Shown: positions 52,392 through 62,458, numbered from the stretch's first letter. The stretch is 64,000 nucleotides of DNA from Cymodocea nodosa (GCA_036874045.1 CM072338.1:18808501-18872500); one strand, 5' to 3'. The notes: generated from the letters alone by a model not told the origin. Translations and numbers: made by a program.

Positions 52392-53089
52392 GGAGATCCT
52401 CTACTGTTTCTGCAGCGTAAAGGCACAATGAACCCAGAAATAGAACTTAGAAATGATCTTCTAAATTATATTGTGTGCTCCTTATCCTTTTTGCGAATTT
52501 GGCATTTATTCCTTTTGGACGTGAGGTTTCTACTGTTATAGGTCATGTGCACATGAATTTCCAGAACTCGTGTAATTTTGACCGTTTGATGATGGTCTTG
52601 ATCGTGGAATGTTGTCGGCCTGGATATGGTTGCTAGGGTTTTGATGTACTTCCTTGGATTATCCTTTTTTTAAAATTTATTTATAACGACAACTTTTGTG
52701 TTAATTAGGATTGAAATTCTAATATAAGCTGCTAACGTCGTGGCTTTTTAGTCAATTAAATTACTGCAATCGATTCGTCAATAATTTTTTTCATTCATCA
52801 ACTTTGAATAGATTTTTTGGGATCTCGGTGATGTATTTGGTTTAGCTTAAATCTGGCATATTCATATTCTTTATTTAAAGGTCTTATAAAGAATAAATTA
52901 ACTGTCATTATTTGTTGTTGGTTGTCATATGTACACTCGGTGATACATTCATATGGATATTAGCGGAGTTCATTTATGGCCCTCCCACACCTTACAATAG
53001 TGTTCAAATTCAGCATAATAATAGGTTGGTGAACAATATCTAATGAGGCATTGTGATATCGAAGTACTAAATATCTTTCATTGTAGGTT
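52392..53089. other. 3' UTR of the NudC gene and intergenic region
   Basis: The first few hundred bases are probable 3' UTR. The rest is AT-rich and featureless up to the fucosyltransferase fragment. Confidence 0.5.
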
Positions 53090-53566
53090 TAATTTGTCAT
53101 CGTGCGACCAACTTGACCCCACGGACGACGTCTACACAATGCCTAATACGAGGAAAGAGTGCACCAATATTGTCTACACTATTATCAGAAATATTGCAAT
53201 AGAAATAATTTGGGGCAGAAGCGTGAAGACAAGGTTGCATCGAGATGTCCTTACAACATGGGGTTCAGGACAAAATCAACGGTTCAAGTCCTCCGAGACC
53301 TTGGGCTACAAAACCGAACGTACGTAGACGGTGCCGTTATGATCGACACGTCCGTAAGACTGAGATGATAAATCTCTGCCCATGCCTTAAATATTTTGTG
53401 ATTGCTTTTCAGTTAGTTTGCCGTTGCTCTCATGACTTGGCTGGTGTACATTTACATACATGCTCTTTATCTTGTCAAAGTACCAAGAGCTCAGAGACGT
53501 TAATAGTACTGGCTTTGATTTACCTTTAGGTGATGAATTAACATGTTCTTGTAGATCTTGTTGACG
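53090..53566 (-). pseudogene. Decayed C-terminal fragment of a GT37 fucosyltransferase
   Basis: On the minus strand this matches the 3' end of FUT-B exon 2 (55434 to about 55965). Shared stretches include gaccaacttgaccc/gaccaacttaaccc, gtctacacaatg, gagatgtcctta-acatgggg, aaatcaacggttcaagtcct, ccgagacctt, acacgtccgtaagactga, gtgattgcttttcag and caaagtaccaagagct. It lacks the N-terminal two thirds and carries deletions and frame changes, so it is a dead fragment. It is probably the oldest member of the local cluster. Confidence 0.8.
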
Positions 53567-53569
53567 GTA

Positions 53570-53955
53570 AAAAAAGAAGAAGACGTGAGGCTTTGAGAAA
53601 GGGTAAAGTTGTATGCGTCGATCGGTCGTTCTGCCTGTCGGTCAGCCATCCTGCTTGCGGGCTGCCCGAATCTAGTATAACCTTCTGCTTGCGCGTTGCT
53701 GTGCATCGCTCACGCATTGTCCTTGCTCGTGTGTGACCTCTGGGCTGCGCGCATCGTCTTTCGAAGGACTTGGGTGCATTTGTCTTCGCTGGTGTTGCCT
53801 CCCTCCCACGTTCGCCCCAATCTGTGCACAGGCCACCTCCTCCTTGTTTGCACAGACGAACAACCAACACGTTGTCTATCCATGTACTTTCCATGACGCT
53901 CATCCACGTCCGTTGTGAGCCCTTTGCATGTCGCCTACGAATGTGCACATGATTA
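53570..53955. other. GC-rich island of unknown origin
   Basis: A stretch of about 385 bp that is far more GC-rich than its surroundings (words such as gtcgatcggtcg, gcgggctgcc, gcgcgcatcg). Overlapping open frames of 60-136 codons on both strands reflect base composition, and none shows a domain. It sits directly next to the fucosyltransferase fragment. A transposon-derived origin is possible but unproven. Confidence 0.4.
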
Positions 53956-53956
53956 A

Positions 53957-55420
53957 TGATGAAATCTTACATATTATAAGTTATTATGTTGTATATTTGA
54001 ATATTCTTAAATTTATTTTCATTATTTTTGTAGGAAACTAAAGAGTGCAGGTAAAGATGCTCGATTACGGAATAGGGGCCATTTTTATGAAGTTATGGGG
54101 CCCATGGCACGTTGAAGGTGTGTGGGCTAACTTTTGAAGATGAATTTTAAGTGACTTGCTGTCAAATTAGAGGCCTCAAATATTCAAGGCCCAGCCCAAT
54201 TCCGAAAAGAGAGAAGAAATCACCTTCCCACTCCTCCTTCCTTCGTGAGAAAGAAAAGCACACCTCCACATGGATGAGGGACATTGGTGGAGTATTAAAT
54301 GTGGACCAATGAGAGAGGCACGTCCACACCCCCTGCATGCAAGGAACGAAGGCCACTCCTCTAGGCGGTTTTGTGGGGAAGCACAGAAAGGAGAGGACGC
54401 GACACTTTGACGTGAGGATCCATTCTCCACTCCTCTCTTTTGGAAGGACGGTCCCAGCCCTTGTTCTCCTACAACTTCTCCCATGGTGACAGCAAGGAGG
54501 AGGCCTAAGAAGGAGGAAGGAACACCCCAGCCATTCTTTCACTTGGTGACAGCAAGGAGGAGGCCTAAGAAGGAGGAAGGAACACCCCAGCCATTCTTTC
54601 ACTTGGTGACAGCAAGTGGAAGGAAGAAGAGGAAGACGCAATGTTGCATTGACGTGGGAAGCTCCAAGCTTTCACTTGGGACGTGGGAGGGTTGAGACCA
54701 CTTTGCTGCAAATTTCAGGGGTGTCTCGGTGGCGTGTCCCTTGGAGGTGTTCGTGGAGAGGCTTTGGAGGAAGTGAAAGGAGGTGAAATGCTAGTCGTCT
54801 CATGCCTTGAGGACCTTACATTTTTTAGGGTTTTCCTCCATCAACTCAGACCTTGTTAGGGTGGTACAACACATTTATTTTCATTTCCTTCTCTGAACTA
54901 AACTCATTTGCATGTAATATTTAAGTTAGGGTGTTGTTTGTGAACACAAGTTGCTTAGAATGCTTGAATGTGTTTACTGTTGTGTTAAACCTTCGAATTC
55001 AGTAAGGAATATGGAGAATAACTTTGTACTTTGAAACCCTATGTGGACGTGTGAGGTGAGTTTTAGCCTGCAAAGGGTCGCAGTTTCTCCCCAAACCAGG
55101 GGATCGCATGACTCAATGCCTTTTGGTGAGGCTTTGCTGGTCTGGGAGGTCCCATCTGCCTGTTTGTGGTAGAGAGTTGAAAAAAAAATCCCACATCAGT
55201 ACCTTGCATTCTTTAGTAAGGTTCTATCGATGTGGAAGAAAGCGTCGATTGCCCATCCATGGCGGTGTCATTGATGGCTTGTGCAACAATGTTTTCGCTC
55301 GTTTGTTGTGTAGACGTTGCACAATATTACCTCAGTCAATAAAACATATATGTACGGTAAAGAGGAAACAACATATATGTAGCGAATATTTATTATGCAA
55401 GTACATATATATGCTAATTA
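53957..55420. repeat. Unclassified, possibly element-derived non-coding block
   Basis: Moderately GC-rich, with no credible gene, and containing a 60-bp tandem duplication (54485-54616). The texture (gggcccatggcac, aaggcccagccc, and a closing aatcccacatcagt) resembles long terminal repeat or non-autonomous element sequence in plants. I could not define matching ends or a target-site duplication. If it is such an element, it is a broken fossil; the call is weak. Confidence 0.25.
54485..54616 (+). repeat. Exact 60-bp tandem duplication with a partial third copy
   Basis: Units at 54485-54544 and 54545-54604 are almost letter-perfect (start ggtgacagcaaggagg, end ccattctttcactt). A 12-bp beginning of a third unit follows at 54605-54616. 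The identity implies a recent duplication. Confidence 0.92.
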
Positions 55421-55433
55421 ATTGTTGAACATC

Positions 55434-56884
55434 TCATGCGGTGGATTTGTGATGGACCAACTTAACCCCCTTGGGACTGTCTACACAATGTTTGACATGA
55501 GGCAGGTGAAGTTCAACATCTGCAGGATGCTTGGATTTACAATCATAATTTAGGGGACGAACAAGACAGGGTTCCATGGAGATGTCCTTAAGACATGGGG
55601 GTTCAGGAACTGTGTCGTTTACAGGCCTGGGCAAAATCAACGGTTCAAGTCCTCCGAGACCTTGAGCAATGTAACCGAAGGTGGACCCCGCCGTTTTGAT
55701 CAACACGTCCGTAAGACTGAGAAGATAAATTTCTGTTAATGCCTTGATATTGTGTGATTGCTTTTCAGTATGCTGTTGCTCTTCATGACTTGGTTGGTGT
55801 ACACTTACCACCTCGCCATTCAATGTCGGGTGTTCCCAATACATGTTCTTTATCCTGTCGAAGTACCAAGAGCTTAGAGACGCCACCACTATCGCCCTTG
55901 ATTTTCCTTTAATATTTGACGATGATGATGATGATGATACATGATGTTGTAGATCTACTTCAGGCAACAATTTCTCTCGAGATATGCAAGAGAAAATTTG
56001 ATCTGAAACACATTGGAATCGTTCATTTCTCCTATCAAAGATCCTGATTTGAATGCCTATCCTTTCATCGACATTGGCAAGGTAAGATTGGTAGTATCTC
56101 GCAATCATTCCCCATACCTGGTTGGAAGGATGGAGAAGGTAACGACCCAAATGATGGAAAACCGTATCTTTCTCTGGAAAAACTCGACCCAATTCTTCTT
56201 TAAACGTAGGGACTGTAAAAAGAAGAGGAACAAAGTAAAGGTTTGAGCTTATCACCATTAAAGGAAGTTTCTTGAGAAGAAGCTGATCTTGCTCACAGAA
56301 GAAGATTTTGTCTTCCTTGCCAAAGTAATCCACTAGATGAGCATGAACAATTATTGGCAAAGGATGGGTTGATGATGTTGTAGCATTCATGTGCTCACCA
56401 AATAACTTATTTCTTGCACTGTTTGTATATCTGTAAATTGACATTCTACCCTTAAAATGTACGAGAAATGGAAAGTCCTGAGGAAGAAACCACGTGCTCT
56501 CCGGGAATGGCTCACAGAACAATCCTTGTATATTGGAATTACTCGTTATAAGCAACACCCTATCTGTGAGGAGTGCATACAAGAATGTCGAGGTAATACC
56601 CAAGATCATGTTTCCCAAACCACCATTAGGTGTCCAAATAATATAGTTGCATTCCAAATCCAGCGTAGATTGATTGCGGTTAATTAGTTGATGCATGGTC
56701 TTATTATAGAATCGTGTGTGAGGCGCACATCTTCTGTGGAGGGCTTCGTACCTTCGTAGCTTTTGTTGAAGATAGAAAGAAGGCTTGTATTTGGATTCTT
56801 TACGGTAGAAGGCAAATTGGTGGAAACTTAAACAAGATTTATCCTCTTTCCTTGCGGCTAGTAAACCTCCAAGCAACTTGTCCC
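55434..56884 (-). CDS. FUT: GT37 alpha-1,2-fucosyltransferase, main exon (FUT-B), N-terminal exon truncated
   Basis: Exon 2 is complement(55434..56884), preceded by a proper acceptor (ggttcag), and encodes about 483 codons with no break. It has the family 37 features: CNYIIW, GGLGNMILG with ALLTDRVLLI, FCEPFPESTW, HHLGRYLLHP, ERIGIQIRIF, SSWYF, and a C-terminal STFGYIAQGLGGLEP. Such enzymes add fucose from GDP-fucose to galactose on cell-wall polysaccharides (xyloglucan) or arabinogalactan proteins in the Golgi. The motif reads GLGNM where FUT-A has GLGNR. Only the last part of exon 1 exists upstream (57649..57742), in phase but without a start codon or membrane anchor. It is therefore probably a recently disabled gene, unless another leader exon is used. 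Confidence 0.75.
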
Positions 56885-57114
56885 CTGAACCAAATTAATG
56901 AAAAAAAAGACTTCATTCAAATTAAGTAAAAATAATGCTAAAAAAATTAAATTCCAATGCCAAAGATCTTTTATTTACAATCTGAAAAATCTCACATGCA
57001 CGCACCTTTGGGAAAACTTTGAACGCATGATAAAAATTATGTCTTCAATGAAAAATGGCTAGCTACTAAAAGGATGGACATTTGTATTAATTGTAGTAAA
57101 ATATTAAAGATTTT

Positions 57115-57345
57115 TTGTTTTTAATTAGAAACGTCCTCCTCGTCTTCGCCTTCGTCCTCCTTGTTCTTGTCTTCTCCTCCTCTTCCTCCACCGATTCCAT
57201 TGACTCCTTCTCCTCCTTTGACTCTTATTCCGATGACTTCTCGTCCTCCTTCGACCCCTCCACCACCCCCACTCCCTTCTCCTTCAACTCTTCTTCCGAT
57301 TCATCCTTGGACTCCTCTGATTCCCTTTCAATTGATAACTAAGAA
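57115..57345 (+). repeat. Pyrimidine-rich low-complexity tract
   Basis: About 230 bp of TCC/CTC/TTC-rich sequence (purine-rich on the other strand), lying in the presumed FUT-B intron. It reads as an open, Ser/Asp-rich frame of about 75 codons with a hydrophobic start on the plus strand. There is no ATG at the start and no homologue is recognised, so I treat it as simple sequence. Confidence 0.5.
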
Positions 57346-57544
57346 GATGTTATTACCCACATTTGAATTGTAGTAGGAAATATGAATCCATACAGCCTTG
57401 GGTGGCAGCTGATTGGTTCCCATGCATGTTGATTACTTGAGCTTCACTGCATGTTCATTATTAGGTGGACTGAAGGATTAGAGTCGATTACATTGTAATG
57501 CTAACTAGATAGCAAGAAAGATCGATTACATTATGCATGTAATT

Positions 57545-57931
57545 ATCTATCTATCTATCTATAGACACAAAGAAAGTTCAACTATCTATCTATCTATCTA
57601 TATGGAAGAAATTTTACCACTACATAGATAGCAAGAAAGATCGATTACCGGAGAAATTCCTGTGGCCACCGCCGTCATCGACATGGACGCCGACGCTTCG
57701 TTGGCAACACAGGCGAACATCCGTCCCGCCCGGATCTTCCCATTAAAATGCACATCAATGTTACCTTTGAAATTAAGTTATATATATATATATATTCTGT
57801 TTCAAGTCCAGAGCGAGGGAGATTACTTAATGATCTCTGTTATTTTAAATATACACCAAACCATTCTTGAAAATTTGTCCATCAATTCTTAATTTTTGTA
57901 GCATCTTTTAACAAGATGTATTCTATAGAAT
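57545..57931 (+). repeat. Inverted repeat, left arm
   Basis: Matches the reverse complement of 61619-62045 at near identity. It contains a GATA/CTAT microsatellite with an acaaagaaagt-caactatct motif, the block tatggaagaaattttaccac, the FUT exon-1 tail, and about 180 bp of AT-rich flank ending tctatagaata. The arms enclose the whole FUT-A gene. Confidence 0.88.
57649..57742 (-). pseudogene. Truncated exon 1 tail of FUT-B
   Basis: On the minus strand this matches the end of FUT-A exon 1 (about 59113-59210): gggaagatcc-gcgggacggatgttc, gttgccaac, gatgacgg and cacaggaa-ttctc, followed by donor gtaatc at the equivalent place. It carries 5 extra bases relative to FUT-A, so upstream and downstream parts are in different frames. 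In the frame that joins exon 2, a TAA lies just upstream and there is no ATG. The part coding for the cytosolic tail and membrane anchor is replaced by AT-rich sequence. Confidence 0.75.
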
Positions 57932-57940
57932 AGGAATTTC

Positions 57941-58048
57941 CAAGTATCTGCTACAAATAAATTAATTTTATAGAATAGGAATTTCCAATAGAGGTTTTAT
58001 AATTAATGGCTTAAATTTGTGATAGAATATATATAATTGAAGGATCTA
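57941..58048 (+). repeat. 108-bp direct repeat, left copy
   Basis: Runs from caagtatctgctac to aggatcta and matches 61171-61278 on the same strand with about 4 mismatches. The matching length is identical in both places. Confidence 0.92.
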
Positions 58049-58382
58049 TTTTGGGCCATTCCTCATATGACGTGAATATATATATATATGTCAATGGTAA
58101 TATAGATGACGGGCCGTGGAAGAAGGTTGAGAGAAGGTGGATTAAATATAGCATATTAAAATATATGACATTCAAGTGAAAATATATCGATTTATTACCA
58201 TTAAATGCTATTTTTACGAGAACAGAAAAAGGCCCGAAGGCATTGGCGGTAGAAATGAAAGAGAGATGTTGACTAAAAATTATAAATTGAAATATGTTCC
58301 ATTGGTGCAATAATTAATGGTCAGGGCATTGAAAATTAAAAATAGATTGATTTTGATTTGAGTGATTATCATCTAATATTTA

Positions 58383-58412
58383 AAATAATAATAATAATAA
58401 TAATAATAATAA
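58383..58412 (+). repeat. (AAT)n microsatellite
   Basis: Uninterrupted aataat array upstream of FUT-A. Confidence 0.9.
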
Positions 58413-58670
58413 AGGTGATGTTGTCATTAGAGATGTGGCAAAGTCTGTTACGCACGTATAAAAAAAACATACTCCTCCAGTTGAGCAAAACATGCAGGCT
58501 GCATTGGTAGATGAACCAAATTGGTGGAGAGAAGAAATAAAAAGATTTGGGTTCTTCGGATGGCGGAGAGAAGCCAATCAGAATCTGAAGACCATTGATA
58601 AAATGTCATCTAACAGATAATAATTTAAAAAAAAATTAAATTAAATAAGTAACTAAATAAATAAGATGTG

Positions 58671-58678
58671 TATATATA
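58671..58678 (+). promoter_or_regulatory. Candidate TATA box of FUT-A
   Basis: TATATATA about 220 bp before the start codon, followed by ctctatccagacagg. It is the only well-placed TATA between the upstream AT-rich region and the leader. The leader piece 58784-58891 is duplicated at 62327-62425. Confidence 0.4.
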
Positions 58679-58891
58679 TCTCTATCCAGACAGGAAGAAG
58701 GGAGAGGAAGAGCAAGACACAACATGGTAAAGAAAAAGAAAAAGTTTATTTATTTATTTGTACGACACAGAAAAGAGAAGATTTGTTCCTGTAGGTATAT
58801 ACCTACGGCGCGCGTCCGTTTTGCCCTTAAAATGGACACAGCTCTACACTTCCCCAGAACCTGGCCAAGACGAAGATAAAGTTGGAGGAAG

Positions 58892-59245
58892 ATGCCGAGG
58901 ATAAAGGACGAGAGGAACGAAACGAACAGCTCCTTTGGGCGCGGTGAAGATGAAGACAACCATCCGGTGGCGAACACGACAACGGAGCCGGAGGAGCGGG
59001 AGCGAACACCGTGCGGCCTTGTGGTTTGCAGAAGCTGCAGCAGCGCGTCGTCTGCCCACATGTTCGTGGTTCTGCTGCTGCTGGCGATGTCTGTCGTGGT
59101 CGTGCTTGCCATCCAGCTCAACGGGAAGATCCCTGCGGGACGGATGTTCAACGGTGTTGCCAACGGAAGGGTCCATCTCGATGACGGTGGCGACCACAGG
59201 AACTTCTCAGGTAATTAATCTATCTAATGATAAAATGTCTTCCAC

Positions 59246-59289
<44 letters not shown>

Positions 59290-60868
59290 TCTTCACCTAG
59301 CTTGTAATTAAATCGATATCGATCTATTACTTTAACCGGTCCATATATTGCGAAGTTTTTAATCGGGGATTTCCCTCTCAGGTGACAAGACACTTGGTGG
59401 CTTGCTGGCTGTTAGAAACGAGGAGCAGTCATGTAGGAGCATGCACGAGTCTGTCTTGTATCGTAGAGAGTCCAAGTATAAGCCTTCCTCTTATCTTCAA
59501 TCCAGGTTGAGAAGGTACGAAGCCATTCACAAACGATGTGCCCCTCACACCCAACAATACGACAAGTTCATCCATCATATGCATGATCAGCGGGATATTG
59601 GTGATCCATCGACTAATTGGGAATGCAACTATGTGGTTTGGATACCAAGTTATGGGTTGGGGAACAGGATGTTGAGTCTTGCATCGACGTTCTTGTACGC
59701 TCTCCTCACAGATAGGGTGTTGCTTATAACCAGAGATTCTGACATGCATGACCTCTTTTGCGAGCCCTTTCCAGAGGGAACATGGTTGCTTCCGACGGAC
59801 TTCCCCTTCCTCGACAAGTTCAAGGCTCTTGACCAAAGGTCTCCTCAAAGATATGAGAATATTATATTGAGAAATAAATATGGGAATATTGGGAGGAGGA
59901 ATGCAAATGCTACCAACATGATGGATTATTCTTCCCTACCAGCGCCATTCGTTTATGTGCATCTCATACTACATGGCAATGACAAAAAAGACAAAACCTT
60001 CTTCTGCGAACAAGATCAGCTTCTTCTTCAAAGGTTTCGCTTGATGGTCGTAAGCTCTAACGTCTACTTTGCTCCCTCCCTCTTCACAATCCCTACATTT
60101 GAAGATGAACTGAGTCGACTTTTTCCCGAGAAGGATACGGTTTTCCATCATCTGGGTCGTTATCTTTTCCACCCTGCCAATCCAGCGTGGGGGTTGATTA
60201 CAAGATACTACAGTGCTTATCTTGCTACGGTGCACGTGGAAGAAAGGATAGGCATACAAATCAGAATCTTTAACGAGAATCACGAACCATTTCAGATTGT
60301 TTTGGACCAGATTTTGTCTTGCAAATCATCCAAAGAAAGAATTTTGCCGCGTGTGGTAGATGTACAACAGCGCACAACGTCGTCGTCATCTAATATTGGC
60401 AGCAAATCAAAGATGATAGTCATGACGTCTCTGAGCTCTTGGTACTTCGACAAGATTGCGAACATGTATTGGGAACACCCCACAATGAATGGAGAGGTCG
60501 TGAGCGTGTATCAGCCAAGTCATGAAGAACAACAGCAAACTCAAAATCATTCACACAACATGAAGGCATTGGCAGATATCTATCTCCTCAGCCTAACAAA
60601 TGTGTTGATCACAACACCACGATCTACTTTTGGTTACATAGCCCAAGGTCTTGCAGGGCTTGAACCATTCGTCTTGTCCACACCTGTAAAACACAAGAGT
60701 ACTCCTGAGCCCCCTTGTCGCAAGGACATTTCAATGGAGCCATGCCTCCTTTTCACACCACAGTACAAATGCAAATCTGATCAACACAGCTCAGATAAAG
60801 TGAAGCGCACACCCTTTATCAAGCACTGTGTAGACGATGAAAGGGAAGGGATTAAGTTGGTTGGTTAA
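58892..60868 (+). CDS. FUT: GT37 (xyloglucan-type) alpha-1,2-fucosyltransferase, intact (FUT-A)
   Basis: Two exons, 58892..59210 and 59382..60868 (donor gtaatt, acceptor ctctcag, phase 1), give 601 codons. It has the type II Golgi layout: a charged cytosolic tail (1-56), one membrane anchor (about 57-76, MFVVLLLLAMSVVVVLAIQL), a stem, then the catalytic part. Motifs are CNYVVW, GLGNR (198-202) with YALLTDRVLLI, CEPFPEGTW, HHLGRYLFHPANPAWG, ERIGIQIRIF (Arg401 is the expected GDP-fucose-binding Arg of this family), SSWYFDKIANMYWEHP and STFGYIAQGLAGLEP (521-535). The family transfers fucose from GDP-fucose to galactose of xyloglucan or arabinogalactan chains in the Golgi; the exact acceptor cannot be told from sequence. 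Length is typical and no break is seen. It is the only complete member of the local cluster. Confidence 0.92.
59244..59289 (+). repeat. (AT)n(GT)n compound microsatellite in the FUT-A intron
   Basis: About 10 AT units followed by about 11 GT units, within the 171-bp intron. Confidence 0.9.
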
Positions 60869-61170
60869 TGTTTATTAATTATGATATAAGTGAGGTTTTT
60901 CTGTCATGATATATCATTGTTTGAATTTATATGCACATATATATAAATTGATTGCGTGCCCATTAAGTAACATTTATCATGGGTTTAAATTATCTCCTAG
61001 CTAACTACTTATGCGATGTATGTATCTATGTATATATATATATATATATTTATGTTAATAGTTGAGGCATTGATTTGTCTTCCCGTCTTTTTTCACGACA
61101 AGTCGTATATATTTTTTGTTCAAACGTACGTACGTAGGTTGAAAACATGTCGATGTTGTGGCCAGCAACC

Positions 61171-61278
61171 CAAGTATCTGCTACAAATAAATTAATTTTA
61201 TAGAATATGAATTTCCGATCGAGGTTTTATAATTAATGGCTTAAAATTGTGATAGAATATATATAATTGAAGGATCTA
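61171..61278 (+). repeat. 108-bp direct repeat, right copy
   Basis: Partner of 57941-58048, same orientation, lying just after FUT-A. Confidence 0.92.
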
Positions 61279-61618
61279 CGAACCGGTTTTAAGGTTATTT
61301 ATTCAAGCAAATTAAAAATACACTTTTTCTTGTCAAGGAGATCTACTAGCAGTAACACTAGATAATATAACCCAAATTAATGTCACCTTAATAAATTTTC
61401 CCAATAAATACATGAGAATGTAAACGCACAGTAGATATTGATCGATCCTTGATTTAAAGGCTTTAAGATTCAACACTTCTTCGTTAAATTTCAATCACTG
61501 ATTCTTAAGTAAAAATTGGTAGACCTAGATTATCGAGCACGCCTTTTTTGACTTGGGCAATAAATTTATGTGATTTTCCTCTTATACTACTAATTCATCT
61601 CATGTCATCCAAGATAAT

Positions 61619-62045
61619 TCCATAGAATACATGTTGTTAAAAGATGCTTCAGAAGGGACTAGTATAGACTCATAAAATTAAGAATTGATGGACAAATTTT
61701 CAAGAATGGTTTGGTCTATATTTAAAATAACAGAGATCATTAAGTAATCTCCCTCGCTCTGGACTTGAAACAGAATATATATATATTTATGACTTAATTT
61801 CAAAGTTAACATTGATGTGCATTTTAATGGGAAGATCCGGGCGGGACGGATGTTCGCCTGTGTTGCCAACGAAGCGTCGGCATCCATGTCGATGACGGCG
61901 GTGGCCACAGGAATTTCTCCGGTAATCGATCTTTCTTGCTATCTATGTAGTGGTAAAATTTCTTCCATATAGATAGATAGATAGATAGATAGATAGTTGG
62001 ACTTTCTTTGTATCGATAGATAGATAGATAGTTGGACTTTCTTTG
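61619..62045 (-). repeat. Inverted repeat, right arm
   Basis: Reverse complement of 57545-57931. It has an extra segment of about 24 bp near 61649-61672 and an expanded GATA array interspersed with ttggactttctttgtat units. Within the FUT exon-1 tail and flank it is nearly identical to the left arm. Confidence 0.88.
61827..61921 (+). pseudogene. Orphan FUT exon-1 tail
   Basis: Same truncated exon-1 segment as in the left arm, now on the plus strand and ending in the same donor gtaatc (61922). No second exon follows in the window. It shares the 5-bp difference from FUT-A with the FUT-B copy, so the two are duplicates of each other. Confidence 0.8.
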
Positions 62046-62050
62046 TATCT

Positions 62051-62086
<36 letters not shown>

Positions 62087-62110
62087 TTGGACTTTCCTTG
62101 TTCTATCTAT
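61966..62110 (+). repeat. GATA microsatellite array with interspersed 25-bp motif
   Basis: (GATA)n tracts are separated by three copies of gttggactttc-ttgt. Related tracts in the opposite orientation lie at 57545-57600 and 62459-62560. Confidence 0.88.
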
Positions 62111-62326
62111 CTCGCTATCTATGTAGTGATAAAATTTCTTCTAGATAGTTGGAATTTCAACCTAATTATTTCAACGCCTGATTTTCAAATCTAAAAAATC
62201 TTAGAATAATGCCGATTCCATTCAAACTTTATTTCTTAGTAAATTATTATACTCTAAATTAACTATCCTTGTATATATTGTTTCTTATTTTTAAACATAA
62301 AATTCGTAAAAAAATGTGGCCATCTT

Positions 62327-62425
62327 CCCGTAGGTATGCAACTACAGAGCGCGCCGGTTTTCCCCTTAAAAAGAAACACTACTCTACTATTCCCCAGAAC
62401 CTGGTCAAGACGAAGAAGATTGGAG
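62327..62425 (+). pseudogene. Orphan copy of the FUT-A 5' leader
   Basis: Matches 58784-58890 just upstream of the FUT-A start codon. Shared words are gtaggtat, gcgcg-ccg-tttt, cccttaaaa, actct-ac, ttccccagaacctgg, caagacgaaga and ttggag. The start codon and exon do not follow, so only the leader was copied or survives. Confidence 0.78.
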
Positions 62426-62458
62426 TAATGCTAACTAGACATGGATTAGCATATAGGT

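Noticed and set aside
54162-54641. 159-codon minus-strand frame with a repeated CCHQVKEWLGCSF segment
   Set aside because: The repeat is just the 60-bp tandem duplication read in an open frame. No homologue or conserved domain.
55188-55230. aatcccacatcagt, resembling the plant snRNA upstream element (RTCCCACATCG)
   Set aside because: It deviates at the end, has no TATA at the expected spacing, and is not followed by any U1, U2, U4, U5 or U6 sequence.
57115-57342. Possible small secreted Ser/Asp-rich protein
   Set aside because: No ATG start; the frame is a by-product of TCC/CTC simple sequence within the FUT-B intron.
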